Source: Alphaproteobacteria bacterium AO1-B (GTDB lineage Bacteria > Pseudomonadota > Alphaproteobacteria > Rhizobiales > Stappiaceae). From it: a stretch of 64,000 bases of DNA. The notes under the pieces are model-generated. The model had not been told where the DNA came from. It worked only from the letters and a program-made list of their open reading frames with translations, and did not search any database. Location of the stretch: contig MLAX01000004.1 in assembly GCA_001890945.1 (NCBI GenBank), positions 620,001 to 684,000 of the forward strand. The letters run 5' to 3'. The translations under genes were made by a program, and so were the position numbers. Shown here piece by piece: positions 44,091 to 52,395 of this stretch (its first letter is position 1; the number at the start of each line of letters is the position of its first letter).

Positions 44091-45628
44091 TTGCGGGCCC
44101 CTTGTACAATGCGGTCCAGGATCATGGCGCAAAACAGGATGGAGAAACCGGCCAGAATACCTTGCCCGACGTTTGCGTATTGCAACGCTTCCAGGACGTC
44201 TTCACCAAGACCCTTGGCGCCGATTAGAGACGCAACCACCACCATGGCCAAGGACAGCATGATCGTCTGGTTGATGCCGGCTCGGATCGAGGGGCTTGCC
44301 AAGGGAAGGTCCACTTTCGTCAGCAAGTACCACTTGTTGGCGCCAAAGGCGATCGCCGCCTCACGCACACTTTCCGGAACGCCGCGCAGACCCAGTACGG
44401 TCAAACGCACAACTGGCGTGCCGCCGAAGATCATGGTGGTGACGACGGCCGCCGGTTTGCCTGTTCCAAAAAAAGCGATTACCGGGATCATGAAAACAAA
44501 GGCTGGCATCGTCTGCATGAAATCCATGATCGGCTGGATCACGGCATAAAACCGTGGTCGGCGCGCTGCGAACATCCCGAGCGGGATCCCGATTGCAATC
44601 GACAGGCAGGCCGCAGTGCCGAGCAAGGCCAGTGTGGTCATCGCCTTGTCCCAAAATCCGAGGAGGCCCATGTAGGCGAGGAACGCGCCGGACCAGATGG
44701 CTGTGCGGACGCCCGCCGTCAGCCATGTGAGGAGAATGATCAGGCTTGCGACCACAATCCAGGGCGTGCTGACAAAGACAAGTTCTAGGGTGTCGAGCAG
44801 CAACCGAATTCCATAGGTGATGGCGTCGAAGAGGGCCTCCCCGTTGGCGACACAGAAGGCAAAGAACCTTTCCACGGCATCAATGCTGACAAGACGAATA
44901 TCCGGGTCTGTCGGGAAGGCGGACAAAAGTGAAAAGCGATCCGGAAAACTGTAGTGCAGGACAGACGCCAGCACGATGACAAACATGAAGACAGCGCTGA
45001 ACGCGATCTGCGAGCCGGGCATCCCGGACCGGATCGTACTGTCAGACAGCCATTCGGAAAATCTTGACTCCAATGTCGAGTTCGCGACCACGGCTTCGAC
45101 GGCCTTCACCAGAATGAGAAGTACCACGCCTGCAAGGGCGATCCAGATCCCCTGGTCGGCGAGTGCTTGGGCTTCTGCCCGAATGCCGCCGATGTTGGCT
45201 TCCAGAGACGCGACCGTGCGCTGATAGACCTCCACCTTGTCAGATCCGCTTTCAATCGCCGCAGCAAGCTGTTTGCGGCGCAGTTCCAGCGTGCCTTCGA
45301 TAGACGCGATCCGTGCCATTGCCTCGGCGGCAAGGTCTCCGAACAGTCCCCGCGCGATTTGAACGATCGCCACTGTTTCAAGGATCAGGAAGGGCAGCGC
45401 CCAGGACCACAGCCCGCGAGCGCCAAACCAGACCGGGCCAAACAGCCCCGCCATGAGGTTCAGTGTCGGGGTGAAGCGGGATCGGGCGCCGATCCGGTTG
45501 AAATTCTCTATGTAATAGTCAGGGTTGGTGCGGACGAATTTGGCAATGTTTTGTCGCCGTTCTTCGTCATAGATCCGGGCCGCTTCGGCTTCGGCATCTT
45601 CTATCGAGGTGTTGAGCTGATCCATCAT
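44087..45628 (-). CDS. Betaine-type ABC permease (ProW-like) with long N-terminal extension
   Basis: This 513-residue protein has a C-terminal ProW-type channel (about 280-510) with FMQTMPAFVFMIPVIAFFG near 380 and an EAA-like loop VPESVREAAIAFGANKWYLL near 425. The first 270 residues are extra compared with a usual ProW. They contain YYIENFNRIGARSRFTPTLN, an early helix pair near 65-95, a predicted coiled stretch (about 98-155, rich in E, A, R, K) and further helices. It overlaps the ATPase by 4 bp. The channel call is firm; the role of the extension is unknown. Confidence 0.85.
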   Translation of the reverse strand: MMDQLNTSIEDAEAEAARIYDEERRQNIAKFVRTNPDYYIENFNRIGARSRFTPTLNLMAGLFGPVWFGARGLWSWALPFLILETVAIVQIARGLFGDLAAEAMARIASIEGTLELRRKQLAAAIESGSDKVEVYQRTVASLEANIGGIRAEAQALADQGIWIALAGVVLLILVKAVEAVVANSTLESRFSEWLSDSTIRSGMPGSQIAFSAVFMFVIVLASVLHYSFPDRFSLLSAFPTDPDIRLVSIDAVERFFAFCVANGEALFDAITYGIRLLLDTLELVFVSTPWIVVASLIILLTWLTAGVRTAIWSGAFLAYMGLLGFWDKAMTTLALLGTAACLSIAIGIPLGMFAARRPRFYAVIQPIMDFMQTMPAFVFMIPVIAFFGTGKPAAVVTTMIFGGTPVVRLTVLGLRGVPESVREAAIAFGANKWYLLTKVDLPLASPSIRAGINQTIMLSLAMVVVASLIGAKGLGEDVLEALQYANVGQGILAGFSILFCAMILDRIVQGARK

Positions 45629-46680
45629 GATACCTCCGTCCCCTCGATCACCGTCCTCAAAATGTCGGCTCGTGTGATTACCCCAACTACTGTGCCTTGG
45701 TCCTCAACCAGAATGGCATCGCCCGTATCGATAGCCATGTTGATCAGCGTACTGAGAGTTTCTCCCTCATCAACGCGCGGCGCACCTTCCGGTACCGGCC
45801 CATGGTCGGTTTCGTATTCAGAGATTGGCCGCATTACAGCGTGCGCACGGACCACCTTGAGCCTTGAAATGCCGGCGACAAAGTCGGCCACATAGTCATC
45901 GGCCGGATGCATCACAATGTCCTCGGCTGTGCCCATTTGCACGACGCGGCCGTCCCGCATGATCGCAATTCGGTCCCCGATGCGCACGGCTTCATCCAAG
46001 TCATGGGTGATGAACACCGTCGTTTTCTTCAAGATCTTGCTCAGCCGGATGAATTCGTCTTGCAGTTGCCGCCGGATAAGTGGATCTAGGGCACTGAACG
46101 GCTCATCCATCAGAAGCACATCCGGATTTGCCGCCAGGGCCCGCGCCAGTCCTACTCGCTGTTGCATTCCTCCTGAGAGCTCATGGGCATATTTTGCGCC
46201 CCAGGCGCCGAGCTCAACGATATCAAGAAAGGAAGCTGCCTGGCGCATCCGCTCGTTCTTGGGAACACCGCGGATTTCAAGCGGCATGGCAACATTATCG
46301 AGCACCGAGCGGTGCGGCATCAGGGCAAAGTTTTGAAAAACCATGCCGATCTTCCGGTTACGGAACGACTGCAGGTCTGCCGGTCCAAGCCCGACGACAT
46401 CCGTTCCCTCGATCAGTATTTTCCCGTCGGTCGGTTCCAGAAGGCGATTGAAGTGCCGAACCAAGGTTGACTTGCCGCTGCCCGACAAACCCATGATGCA
46501 GAAAATCTCACCCCGATTGACCGACAGGCTGACATCCGCGACACCCACAACCGCGTTCCACCGATCCAAAACCTCGGCTTTGGACAATCCTTCATCGCGG
46601 ACCGCGGACAGGGCGGCGTCCGAGTTCGCGCCGAAGATTTTCCAGACATTGGAGATTTCAATGACGGTGTCGCCGTTCAT
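45625..46680 (-). CDS. Betaine-type ABC ATPase (ProV-like) with CBS region
   Basis: This 351-residue ATPase has Walker A GLSGSGKST (64-72), signature ELSGGMQQRVGLARA, Walker B LLMDEPFSALDP, and a C-terminal CBS-like region (about 275-345) ending in TVVGVITRADILRTVIEG. The family uses CBS domains to sense ionic strength. The N-terminal region with GLSKAEVLDRWNAVVGVADV is typical of ProV/OpuA-type ATPases. It energises the ProW-like permease, which it overlaps by 4 bp. Betaine-like cargo is a family inference. Confidence 0.9.
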   Translation of the reverse strand: MNGDTVIEISNVWKIFGANSDAALSAVRDEGLSKAEVLDRWNAVVGVADVSLSVNRGEIFCIMGLSGSGKSTLVRHFNRLLEPTDGKILIEGTDVVGLGPADLQSFRNRKIGMVFQNFALMPHRSVLDNVAMPLEIRGVPKNERMRQAASFLDIVELGAWGAKYAHELSGGMQQRVGLARALAANPDVLLMDEPFSALDPLIRRQLQDEFIRLSKILKKTTVFITHDLDEAVRIGDRIAIMRDGRVVQMGTAEDIVMHPADDYVADFVAGISRLKVVRAHAVMRPISEYETDHGPVPEGAPRVDEGETLSTLINMAIDTGDAILVEDQGTVVGVITRADILRTVIEGTEVS

Positions 46681-46730
46681 ATCTGGTCAGGTCCTGAATT
46701 GTTGACGCCATTTGCGATGCTAGAAAGCAG

Positions 46731-46755
46731 ATGGTGCCGGCTGAGCCGGCACCAT
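46731..46755 (-). other. Intercistronic hairpin after binding-protein gene
   Basis: A perfect 11-bp stem (ATGGTGCCGGC/GCCGGCACCAT) closes on a 3-base loop, between the binding-protein stop (46775) and the ATPase start (46680). No T-run follows on the transcribed strand, so stabilisation or partial attenuation is more likely than full termination. Confidence 0.75.
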
Positions 46756-46774
46756 GAATATCGAGCTTGGCGGT

Positions 46775-47740
46775 TCAAAGACCCAGCCATTCATCAACCC
46801 GGTCCGGGTTTGCCTCGACCCACTCCTTAGCAACTTCTGCTGGCTCCCGGCCCTTGCCGCTGATCTCGTATGCGAAATTGCTGACATCGTCGGCATTCAA
46901 CGAGAAGTTCGCAAAAAACTCGGCTATCGCCGGGGATCTGTCCGCCAGGGAGTTCGACCAGGCAATTTGGACCTTCTTCAAGGCATCTTTGGTGGCCACG
47001 TTCGACTTGCTGAACCAGTCCGCGTCATCGGAGGGTTGAACCATGACATATTTCGCCGGGTCGTAAGCCGGCTCTGTCAGCATCTTAACGTCAAACATGT
47101 ACCAGATGGCGTGTGGCTTATAGCAATAGAACGCATAGCCTTCGCCCTTTGCAATGGAGTCCTTGACCCGTGCAGTCTTGACGCTCTCTTCTGCTCTGAT
47201 TGGCTCGATGAAGTCCATCAGGCCATAGTCGCGCACCTTGACTTCATTCACATTCGCAGAAGCCCAGCCGGGCGCGCCGATCCACATTTCTCCCTTGCCG
47301 TTGCCATCACTGTCCATCATTGCTGCAACGTCTGGGCGGCCAAGGTCGGCAATATCCGTGATGTTGTTTGCCTCACCAAAATCCTTGGAAACGCAGAAGC
47401 CCTGATTGCCTTCGTAAGGGTTTGAAGAAAGGGTCACCGTTCCTGCTTCATCGACGTATTTCTTGGTAAAGCTCTCCTGATTTGGCAGCCAGACATCCGG
47501 GTGAACGTCAATGTCTCCCTTGCCCTGGTCCATAGCCTGGAAAATGGTCGCATTGTTGCCTGGGACCATTTCAGCCTTACCGCCAATCCGCATCTCCACC
47601 ACAGCGCCCAAAAGGTGCGCTATCGCTTGAGCTCCGGTCCAGCTCGGGACACCAATCTTTACTTCCTCGGCTGCAAATGCGGGCAGCGTCATGACGCTGA
47701 TTGCCGTGGCCAACGTTATGCTTTTCAAACTCGTGTTCAT
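46775..47740 (-). CDS. Betaine/choline-type ABC binding protein (ProX-like)
   Basis: This 321-residue OpuAC-family protein has a Sec signal peptide (cleavage near 24, after LPAFA). The mature domain starts VKIGVPSWTGAQAIAHLLG, and later segments include DVHPDVWLPNQ near 80 and GAPGWASANVNEVKV near 158. Trp and Tyr residues that form the cation cage in this family are present (W36-type in PSWTG, PDVWLP, CYKPHAIWYMF). The ATG at 47740 is six bases after AGGAG. The ligand should carry a quaternary or protonated amine; the adjacent PLP enzyme suggests an amino acid. Confidence 0.87.
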   Translation of the reverse strand: MNTSLKSITLATAISVMTLPAFAAEEVKIGVPSWTGAQAIAHLLGAVVEMRIGGKAEMVPGNNATIFQAMDQGKGDIDVHPDVWLPNQESFTKKYVDEAGTVTLSSNPYEGNQGFCVSKDFGEANNITDIADLGRPDVAAMMDSDGNGKGEMWIGAPGWASANVNEVKVRDYGLMDFIEPIRAEESVKTARVKDSIAKGEGYAFYCYKPHAIWYMFDVKMLTEPAYDPAKYVMVQPSDDADWFSKSNVATKDALKKVQIAWSNSLADRSPAIAEFFANFSLNADDVSNFAYEISGKGREPAEVAKEWVEANPDRVDEWLGL

Positions 47741-47808
47741 GTTCAACTCCTCTGGTGAAAGGTGCCGGTAATTGCGGCTTTTTGTTCATCGGGCTCCGGT
47801 TTTCCCGG

Positions 47809-48852
47809 TTATCCCATGCTCCCAAGTATTTGATCTTCATAGGCAAACAGGGAAGTTGATCCGCCTGTATGCAAAAAAAGGACGTTGTCATCAGGCGAAA
47901 AGAAGCCCTGCCTGATGAGACCGATCAGGCCTGCCATGCCCTTGGCCGAATAGACCGGGTCCAGAAGGATTCCTTCCTGCCGCGCGGTCAGGTGAATGGC
48001 TTCAAGGGTGGTTTCTGCTGGCAGGCCGTAGCCTTCTCCGACGTACCCATCGTCGACGAGGATTTTCTCTTTTTCGATGGAGGTGCCGCCAAGTTTTTCG
48101 AGTGTTTTTGCCGCTGTGGCATGCACGGCAGTGACTTGCCGCTCGTGTGGCTGGCGAACACTGACACCCATAACGGGGAGGTCGTATCCCAGAATGTGAA
48201 ATCCTGCGACCAGGCCGGCTTGTGTGCCTGAGCTTCCCGTGCCCATGACCAGCCATTGAAAGGCTTGGCCCGTTTCTGCGCACTGGTCCGCGATTTCCTG
48301 GGCGCAGCTGGCATAACCCAGAGCGCCGATTGCATTTGATCCTCCACCGGGGATGAAGTAAGGACGCCGACCTTCCGCACGCAGACGCTCCGTGGTGGTC
48401 TCTGCTTCCGCGTTCATGTCAAGGCCGTCAGGGCGAAACTCGTAGGTGACGCCAAACAGCTTGTCGAGAAAGACATTACCTGTCTCTTCATAGGCGGGAT
48501 CGCGGTCTGGGACACGGCGCTCCAAAAGAACGTGGCAATCCAGGCCTAATCGGCACGCGGCGGCAGCAGTTTGGCGGACATGATTGGATTGGACGGCACC
48601 TTGAGTAACGACCATATCGGCGTTTACACGGAGAGCATCTCCCATCAAGAACTCGAGTTTGCGGGTTTTGTTGCCCCCTGTTGCAAGTCCGGTGCAATCA
48701 TCGCGTTTGATGAACAGTTTGGGTCCATTCAGATGAGCCGTTAGGCGGGGCATTTCCTCAATCGGCGTTGGTTGGTGGCATAGGCTGATGCGTGGAAACG
48801 GCTCAAAATCAATACGTGGCTTGGTCTTGAAATTTATTGTTGCAACGGACAT
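47809..48852 (-). CDS. PLP-dependent D-cysteine desulfhydrase / L-cysteate sulfo-lyase-like enzyme
   Basis: This 347-residue fold-type II PLP enzyme has the Schiff-base Lys62 in GGNKTRKLEFLMGDAL, QGAVQSNHVRQTAAAA near 86-101, the phosphate loop GTGSSGTQAG near 205 and HTGGSTSLFAYED near the end. Relatives are ACC deaminase, D-cysteine desulfhydrase (DcyD) and L-cysteate sulfo-lyase (CuyA). Length and motifs fit DcyD/CuyA better than ACC deaminase. It heads the operon with the betaine-type ABC importer and faces a LysR gene. The product would be pyruvate plus ammonia and sulfide or sulfite; which substrate applies is open. Confidence 0.82.
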   Translation of the reverse strand: MSVATINFKTKPRIDFEPFPRISLCHQPTPIEEMPRLTAHLNGPKLFIKRDDCTGLATGGNKTRKLEFLMGDALRVNADMVVTQGAVQSNHVRQTAAAACRLGLDCHVLLERRVPDRDPAYEETGNVFLDKLFGVTYEFRPDGLDMNAEAETTTERLRAEGRRPYFIPGGGSNAIGALGYASCAQEIADQCAETGQAFQWLVMGTGSSGTQAGLVAGFHILGYDLPVMGVSVRQPHERQVTAVHATAAKTLEKLGGTSIEKEKILVDDGYVGEGYGLPAETTLEAIHLTARQEGILLDPVYSAKGMAGLIGLIRQGFFSPDDNVLFLHTGGSTSLFAYEDQILGSMG

Positions 48853-48923
48853 TGGCTCGACCTGCTTAGTTTTTCCTCACGATCAAGAATGAGGCAATAA
48901 AAAGTGGTCGTCCAATTTTATGG

Positions 48924-48941
48924 TTGCATTACATTATGCAA
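48924..48941. promoter_or_regulatory. LysR-type binding site between the PLP enzyme and LysR genes
   Basis: The inverted repeat TTGCAT-N6-ATGCAA (18 bp) lies in the 107-bp divergent gap, 18 bases before the LysR start. It contains the T-N11-A pattern expected of LysR recognition sites. Confidence 0.6.
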
Positions 48942-48959
48942 TTTTTGCATGATCCCGGT

Positions 48960-49895
48960 ATGGATCTCTATCTTTTCCGGGACCTTCTTCGCCTGAGTCA
49001 GACCGGTAATTTCTCCCAGGCCGCGCAACTGTGTAATCTGAGTCAGTCAGCATTCAGCCGACGCATTCGTTCGCTTGAAGCCTGGGTCGGCGTGACATTG
49101 GTCGATAGATCCCGTCAGCCTGTACGCCTAACACCGGCTGGCTTGCAAATGCTGGAAGCGGGCACACAGGCGCTGGACCGGGTTGAGCACGAACGGAGCC
49201 AGTTGCTTGAGGCCCAGTCCTTGCCTGACAAGTATGTGGTGACTTTCGGCGCCCAGCATTCTATCGGATGGCGGTTTTATCCTACTTGGCTGCAGAGTTT
49301 TGAGGAAACCTATGGTCCTATCATGTCACGCCTTCGGGCGGACGATTTGCCAAACTGCCTGCGGGATCTGCAAAATGGCGATGTCGATTTTGTAATCGCT
49401 TATGAGAGTGCGCACGTCCGCTATTGTGACACTGGCCGCCGAATGGCACGCAGCAACGCACTGCCGCTTGAGACCCTGAAAATCGGTCAGGACACGTTGA
49501 TCCCAGTGTCGAAGCCGACGCCTGATGGTGCCCCGCTCTTCGATCTGAATTCAGGCCTTTTAGAATTGCCGTTTCTACGCTTTGGTGATGAGGCGCCAAT
49601 CGGGCAGCATCTTGGGTCTTTGTTCCAGCAAGAAAAAATCCAGGACCGTTTGCGGGTCGTTTATGAAAACGCCATGGCCGGGGCATTAAGGATCCGCGCG
49701 CGCGACGGGATGGGGGTCGCCTGGTTGCCTGAAACCCTTGTCGCGCAGGATATTCGGTCCGGAGCACTGGTGCAGACTGGGCGACCTGAATGGTCTGTTC
49801 CATTGGAAATCACGTTGTTCCGGAACGACAAGCACACCAATCGACTGACCCGCTCAATATGGTCTTTTTTGGAGACGCGACATCCGATTATATAG
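48960..49895 (+). CDS. LysR-family regulator of the PLP enzyme/ABC operon
   Basis: This 311-residue LysR protein has a helix-turn-helix (GNFSQAAQLCNLSQSAFSRRIR, about 15-36) and an effector domain from about 85 (YVVTFGAQHSIGWRFYPTWL). It resembles the HypT/YjiE branch. The ATG at 48960 gives the canonical start MDLYLFRDLLRLSQTGNFSQ; the upstream in-frame ATGs overlap the inverted-repeat site. It is divergent from the PLP enzyme gene and probably controls it. The effector is unknown. Confidence 0.87.
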   Translation: MDLYLFRDLLRLSQTGNFSQAAQLCNLSQSAFSRRIRSLEAWVGVTLVDRSRQPVRLTPAGLQMLEAGTQALDRVEHERSQLLEAQSLPDKYVVTFGAQHSIGWRFYPTWLQSFEETYGPIMSRLRADDLPNCLRDLQNGDVDFVIAYESAHVRYCDTGRRMARSNALPLETLKIGQDTLIPVSKPTPDGAPLFDLNSGLLELPFLRFGDEAPIGQHLGSLFQQEKIQDRLRVVYENAMAGALRIRARDGMGVAWLPETLVAQDIRSGALVQTGRPEWSVPLEITLFRNDKHTNRLTRSIWSFLETRHPII

Positions 49896-50028
49896 TGGCC
49901 GCTTGCCGCTACTTCTTATGTCTACAGAACAGCACTCTCAGCTTATTGTTTTGCCGACGGCGGCAAGCTCCGACTGCCATGCCTATGTAACTCTGACCTC
50001 CATAGGCATTTGCCGAAGCTGTCCTTCT

Positions 50029-51027
50029 TCAACAATATCGTTCTGGGCCGATCCATTGGGCATCTGAATAGCGATCGCCATGGGCCCATCCGACCGGAAG
50101 TACTGTTTCGATATGGTCCAGATCAGCGTCAGAGAGGACGAGGGATGCCCCGGATGTGCATTCCTTTAAGTGATCCACTGATCGTGTGCCCGGGATCGGG
50201 ATAACATGCGGTCCGCGTGTCAAAAGCCAAGCATTGGCTAAACCCGCCGCTGTTGTGCCCATCTCAGCTGCGAGGTTCTGAAAACCCTCCAAGATCCTGA
50301 GATTTTCTGAAAGGTTCGGCTCCATAAAACGCGGGTTTCCGGCGAGAAATGGCAGATCTGGAATGCGGTCGCTTGGGATCGGGTTGTCCGTCAACAGCGA
50401 GCGGCCAACCGGAGAAAACGCAACCATGGCCACCCCGAGTTCAGCGCAGGTTTGAACCAGTCCGAGGTCTGGAAACCGGGTTGAAAGGGAATACTCCGAT
50501 TGCACGGCGGCAATTGGAAAGGCTTTCATGGCGCGCCGCAGGGTCGATGGTGCCACTTCCGACAAGCCGATTGCGCGGGCTTTGCCCTTTTCTACCAGCC
50601 GGCCAAGATTGGCAGCCGTTTCTTCCGGGCTGAAGCGTGGATCACGGCGATGGGCGTAGAACAGGTCCACGTACTCCAGACCGAGCCGCTTTAGAGACTT
50701 GTCCAGTTCACTTTCCAGGTGCTCTGCCGAATTGTCGAAACTCCGGTTCCCATCTGGATCGCGGGTGATGCTGGCTTTTGTTGCGATAACAAATTCGTCC
50801 CGCGTGCCGGGATTGGCTTTCAGATAAGTGCCAATCGCCGTTTCCGATTTCCCCATGCCGTAGACATTTGCGGTGTCCAGGTGAGTTACACCAAGGTCAC
50901 GGCAGGCGTCGAGAATGGCGTGGCTTTCTGTTTCATTCGTTGGTCCGTACATGTCGGAGAACGACATGGCTCCAAAACCGATTGCGCCTATTTCCGGCCC
51001 ATTGGCCCCCAGTTTCCGTTTTTCCAC
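50029..51027 (-). CDS. Aldo/keto reductase
   Basis: This 332-residue NADPH-dependent reductase has the TIM-barrel AKR fold. It starts MEKRKLGANGPEIGAIGFGAM and has the tetrad residues Asp in HLDTANVYG (near 51), Tyr of NVYG, Lys in IATKAS (near 84) and His in FYAHRRDP (near 124). The C-terminal IPIPGTRSVDHLKE binds NADP. It is 86 bases downstream of the D-tartrate dehydratase on the same strand and may be co-transcribed. It may reduce an aldehyde or keto group of a sugar acid; the substrate is unknown. Confidence 0.87.
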   Translation of the reverse strand: MEKRKLGANGPEIGAIGFGAMSFSDMYGPTNETESHAILDACRDLGVTHLDTANVYGMGKSETAIGTYLKANPGTRDEFVIATKASITRDPDGNRSFDNSAEHLESELDKSLKRLGLEYVDLFYAHRRDPRFSPEETAANLGRLVEKGKARAIGLSEVAPSTLRRAMKAFPIAAVQSEYSLSTRFPDLGLVQTCAELGVAMVAFSPVGRSLLTDNPIPSDRIPDLPFLAGNPRFMEPNLSENLRILEGFQNLAAEMGTTAAGLANAWLLTRGPHVIPIPGTRSVDHLKECTSGASLVLSDADLDHIETVLPVGWAHGDRYSDAQWIGPERYC

Positions 51028-51113
51028 TTTGCCCTATCCCCACTCGAAACCCCGACTTGGCCTTTTTAAGCGCTTGTCTTGAAAGATCAAAGATCTGGAT
51101 CTTGGTAATGGGC

Positions 51114-52277
51114 TCATTCAGCGAGATCCCGCATAACCGTAATCAGATCTGACTTGCCCTCAAATCCGATGCCGGGCAGTTCAGGCATGATGATATGTCC
51201 ATCAATCACATCAACTCCGTCTGGAAATCCGCCGTAGGGTTGAAAGAGATCCGGGTAACTTTCGTTGCCGCCAAGACCCAGCCCTGCCGCGATGTTTAGC
51301 GACATCTGATGTCCGCCATGGGGGATGCATCGCGCTGGCGACCAGCCGTGCTCCTGCAATACGTCTAGCGTGCGAAGATATTCCACGAGGCCATAGGACA
51401 ACGCGCAATCGAATTGCAGCCAGTCACGGTCGGGGCGCATGCCGCCATACCGCAGCAGGTTGCGAGCATCCTGGTGGGAGAACAGGTTCTCTCCGGTTGC
51501 CATCGGTGCCGGATAAAACTCCGTCATTGCCGCTTGAAGCTGGTAGTCCAGTGGATCACCGATCTCCTCAAACCAAAACAACGGATAGCGCCGCAGCATC
51601 TTGGCGTAGGCAATCGCCGTTTCCAGATCGAACCGGCCATTCGCGTCAACGGCGAGTTGGGCATCGCCATCGATTTCTTCGAGCACGGATTCGATCCGGC
51701 GTTGGTCTTCGTCAATCGATGCACCGCCGATCTTCATTTTTACGACGGTATAACCCCGATCAACGTAGCTGCGCATTTCCGCCCGCAACGCAGCATCATC
51801 TTTTCCGGGGTAGTAGTATCCACCCGCTGCATAAACGAAGACCTTTGGATCAGCTTGACGCCCTTTTTGGTCTGCAAGCAAGCGGAAAAGCGGCTTTTCC
51901 TCGATCTTTGCAACCGCGTCCCAAACCGCCATGTCGATCGTGCCAACAGCAACAGATCGTTCTCCATGGCCTCCAGGTTTTTCATTTTGCATCATCGTTC
52001 CCCAGATGGCGTGAGGATCGAAGTTGGTGCCGTCTTGGTTGAGGAGTTGTTTTGGCTCAGCCTCAAGAATGCGGTTGCGGAAACGCTCGCGGATAAGCCC
52101 GCCCTGTCCATAGCGGCCATTTGAATTGAAACCGTATCCGACGACGCGCCTGCCATTCCGTTCGACATCTGTGATGACGGCTACAAGGCTCGCGGTCATT
52201 TTGCTGAAATCAATGTAAGCATTTCTGATCGGCGAAGAGATTGGCTTGGTCATTTCCCGGATATCGACGATGCGCAA
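51114..52277 (-). CDS. tarD: D-tartrate dehydratase (enolase superfamily)
   Basis: This 387-residue enolase-superfamily enzyme belongs to the MR/MLE group. The catalytic residues line up, with a two-residue offset, with those I recall for Bradyrhizobium japonicum D-tartrate dehydratase: Lys182 (KMKIGG), metal ligands Asp211 (VDANG), Glu237 (WFEE) and Glu263 (ATGEN), and His320 (IPHGGH). The N-terminus RIVDIREMTKPISSPIRNAY also matches my memory of that protein. It converts D-tartrate to oxaloacetate. The start is TTG at 52277, seven bases after AGGGAGACC. It is divergent from the 2-hydroxyacid dehydrogenase/TTT operon. Confidence 0.9.
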   Translation of the reverse strand: MRIVDIREMTKPISSPIRNAYIDFSKMTASLVAVITDVERNGRRVVGYGFNSNGRYGQGGLIRERFRNRILEAEPKQLLNQDGTNFDPHAIWGTMMQNEKPGGHGERSVAVGTIDMAVWDAVAKIEEKPLFRLLADQKGRQADPKVFVYAAGGYYYPGKDDAALRAEMRSYVDRGYTVVKMKIGGASIDEDQRRIESVLEEIDGDAQLAVDANGRFDLETAIAYAKMLRRYPLFWFEEIGDPLDYQLQAAMTEFYPAPMATGENLFSHQDARNLLRYGGMRPDRDWLQFDCALSYGLVEYLRTLDVLQEHGWSPARCIPHGGHQMSLNIAAGLGLGGNESYPDLFQPYGGFPDGVDVIDGHIIMPELPGIGFEGKSDLITVMRDLAE

Positions 52278-52395
52278 TTGAGGTCTCCCTGTCCTTGAAT
52301 ATGCGGGTGATCTGGCTGGTCTGGCCTTGGTCACCTCGGATGTATCGGCTTATATGGGTCGGTCGCCAACGCGGGGGATGAGGAGGGAAGCGCAA

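Noticed and set aside
47809..48852. Reading the PLP enzyme as ACC deaminase
   Set aside because: The motifs and overall length fit the D-cysteine desulfhydrase/L-cysteate lyase branch better, and the importer context gives no support for ACC.
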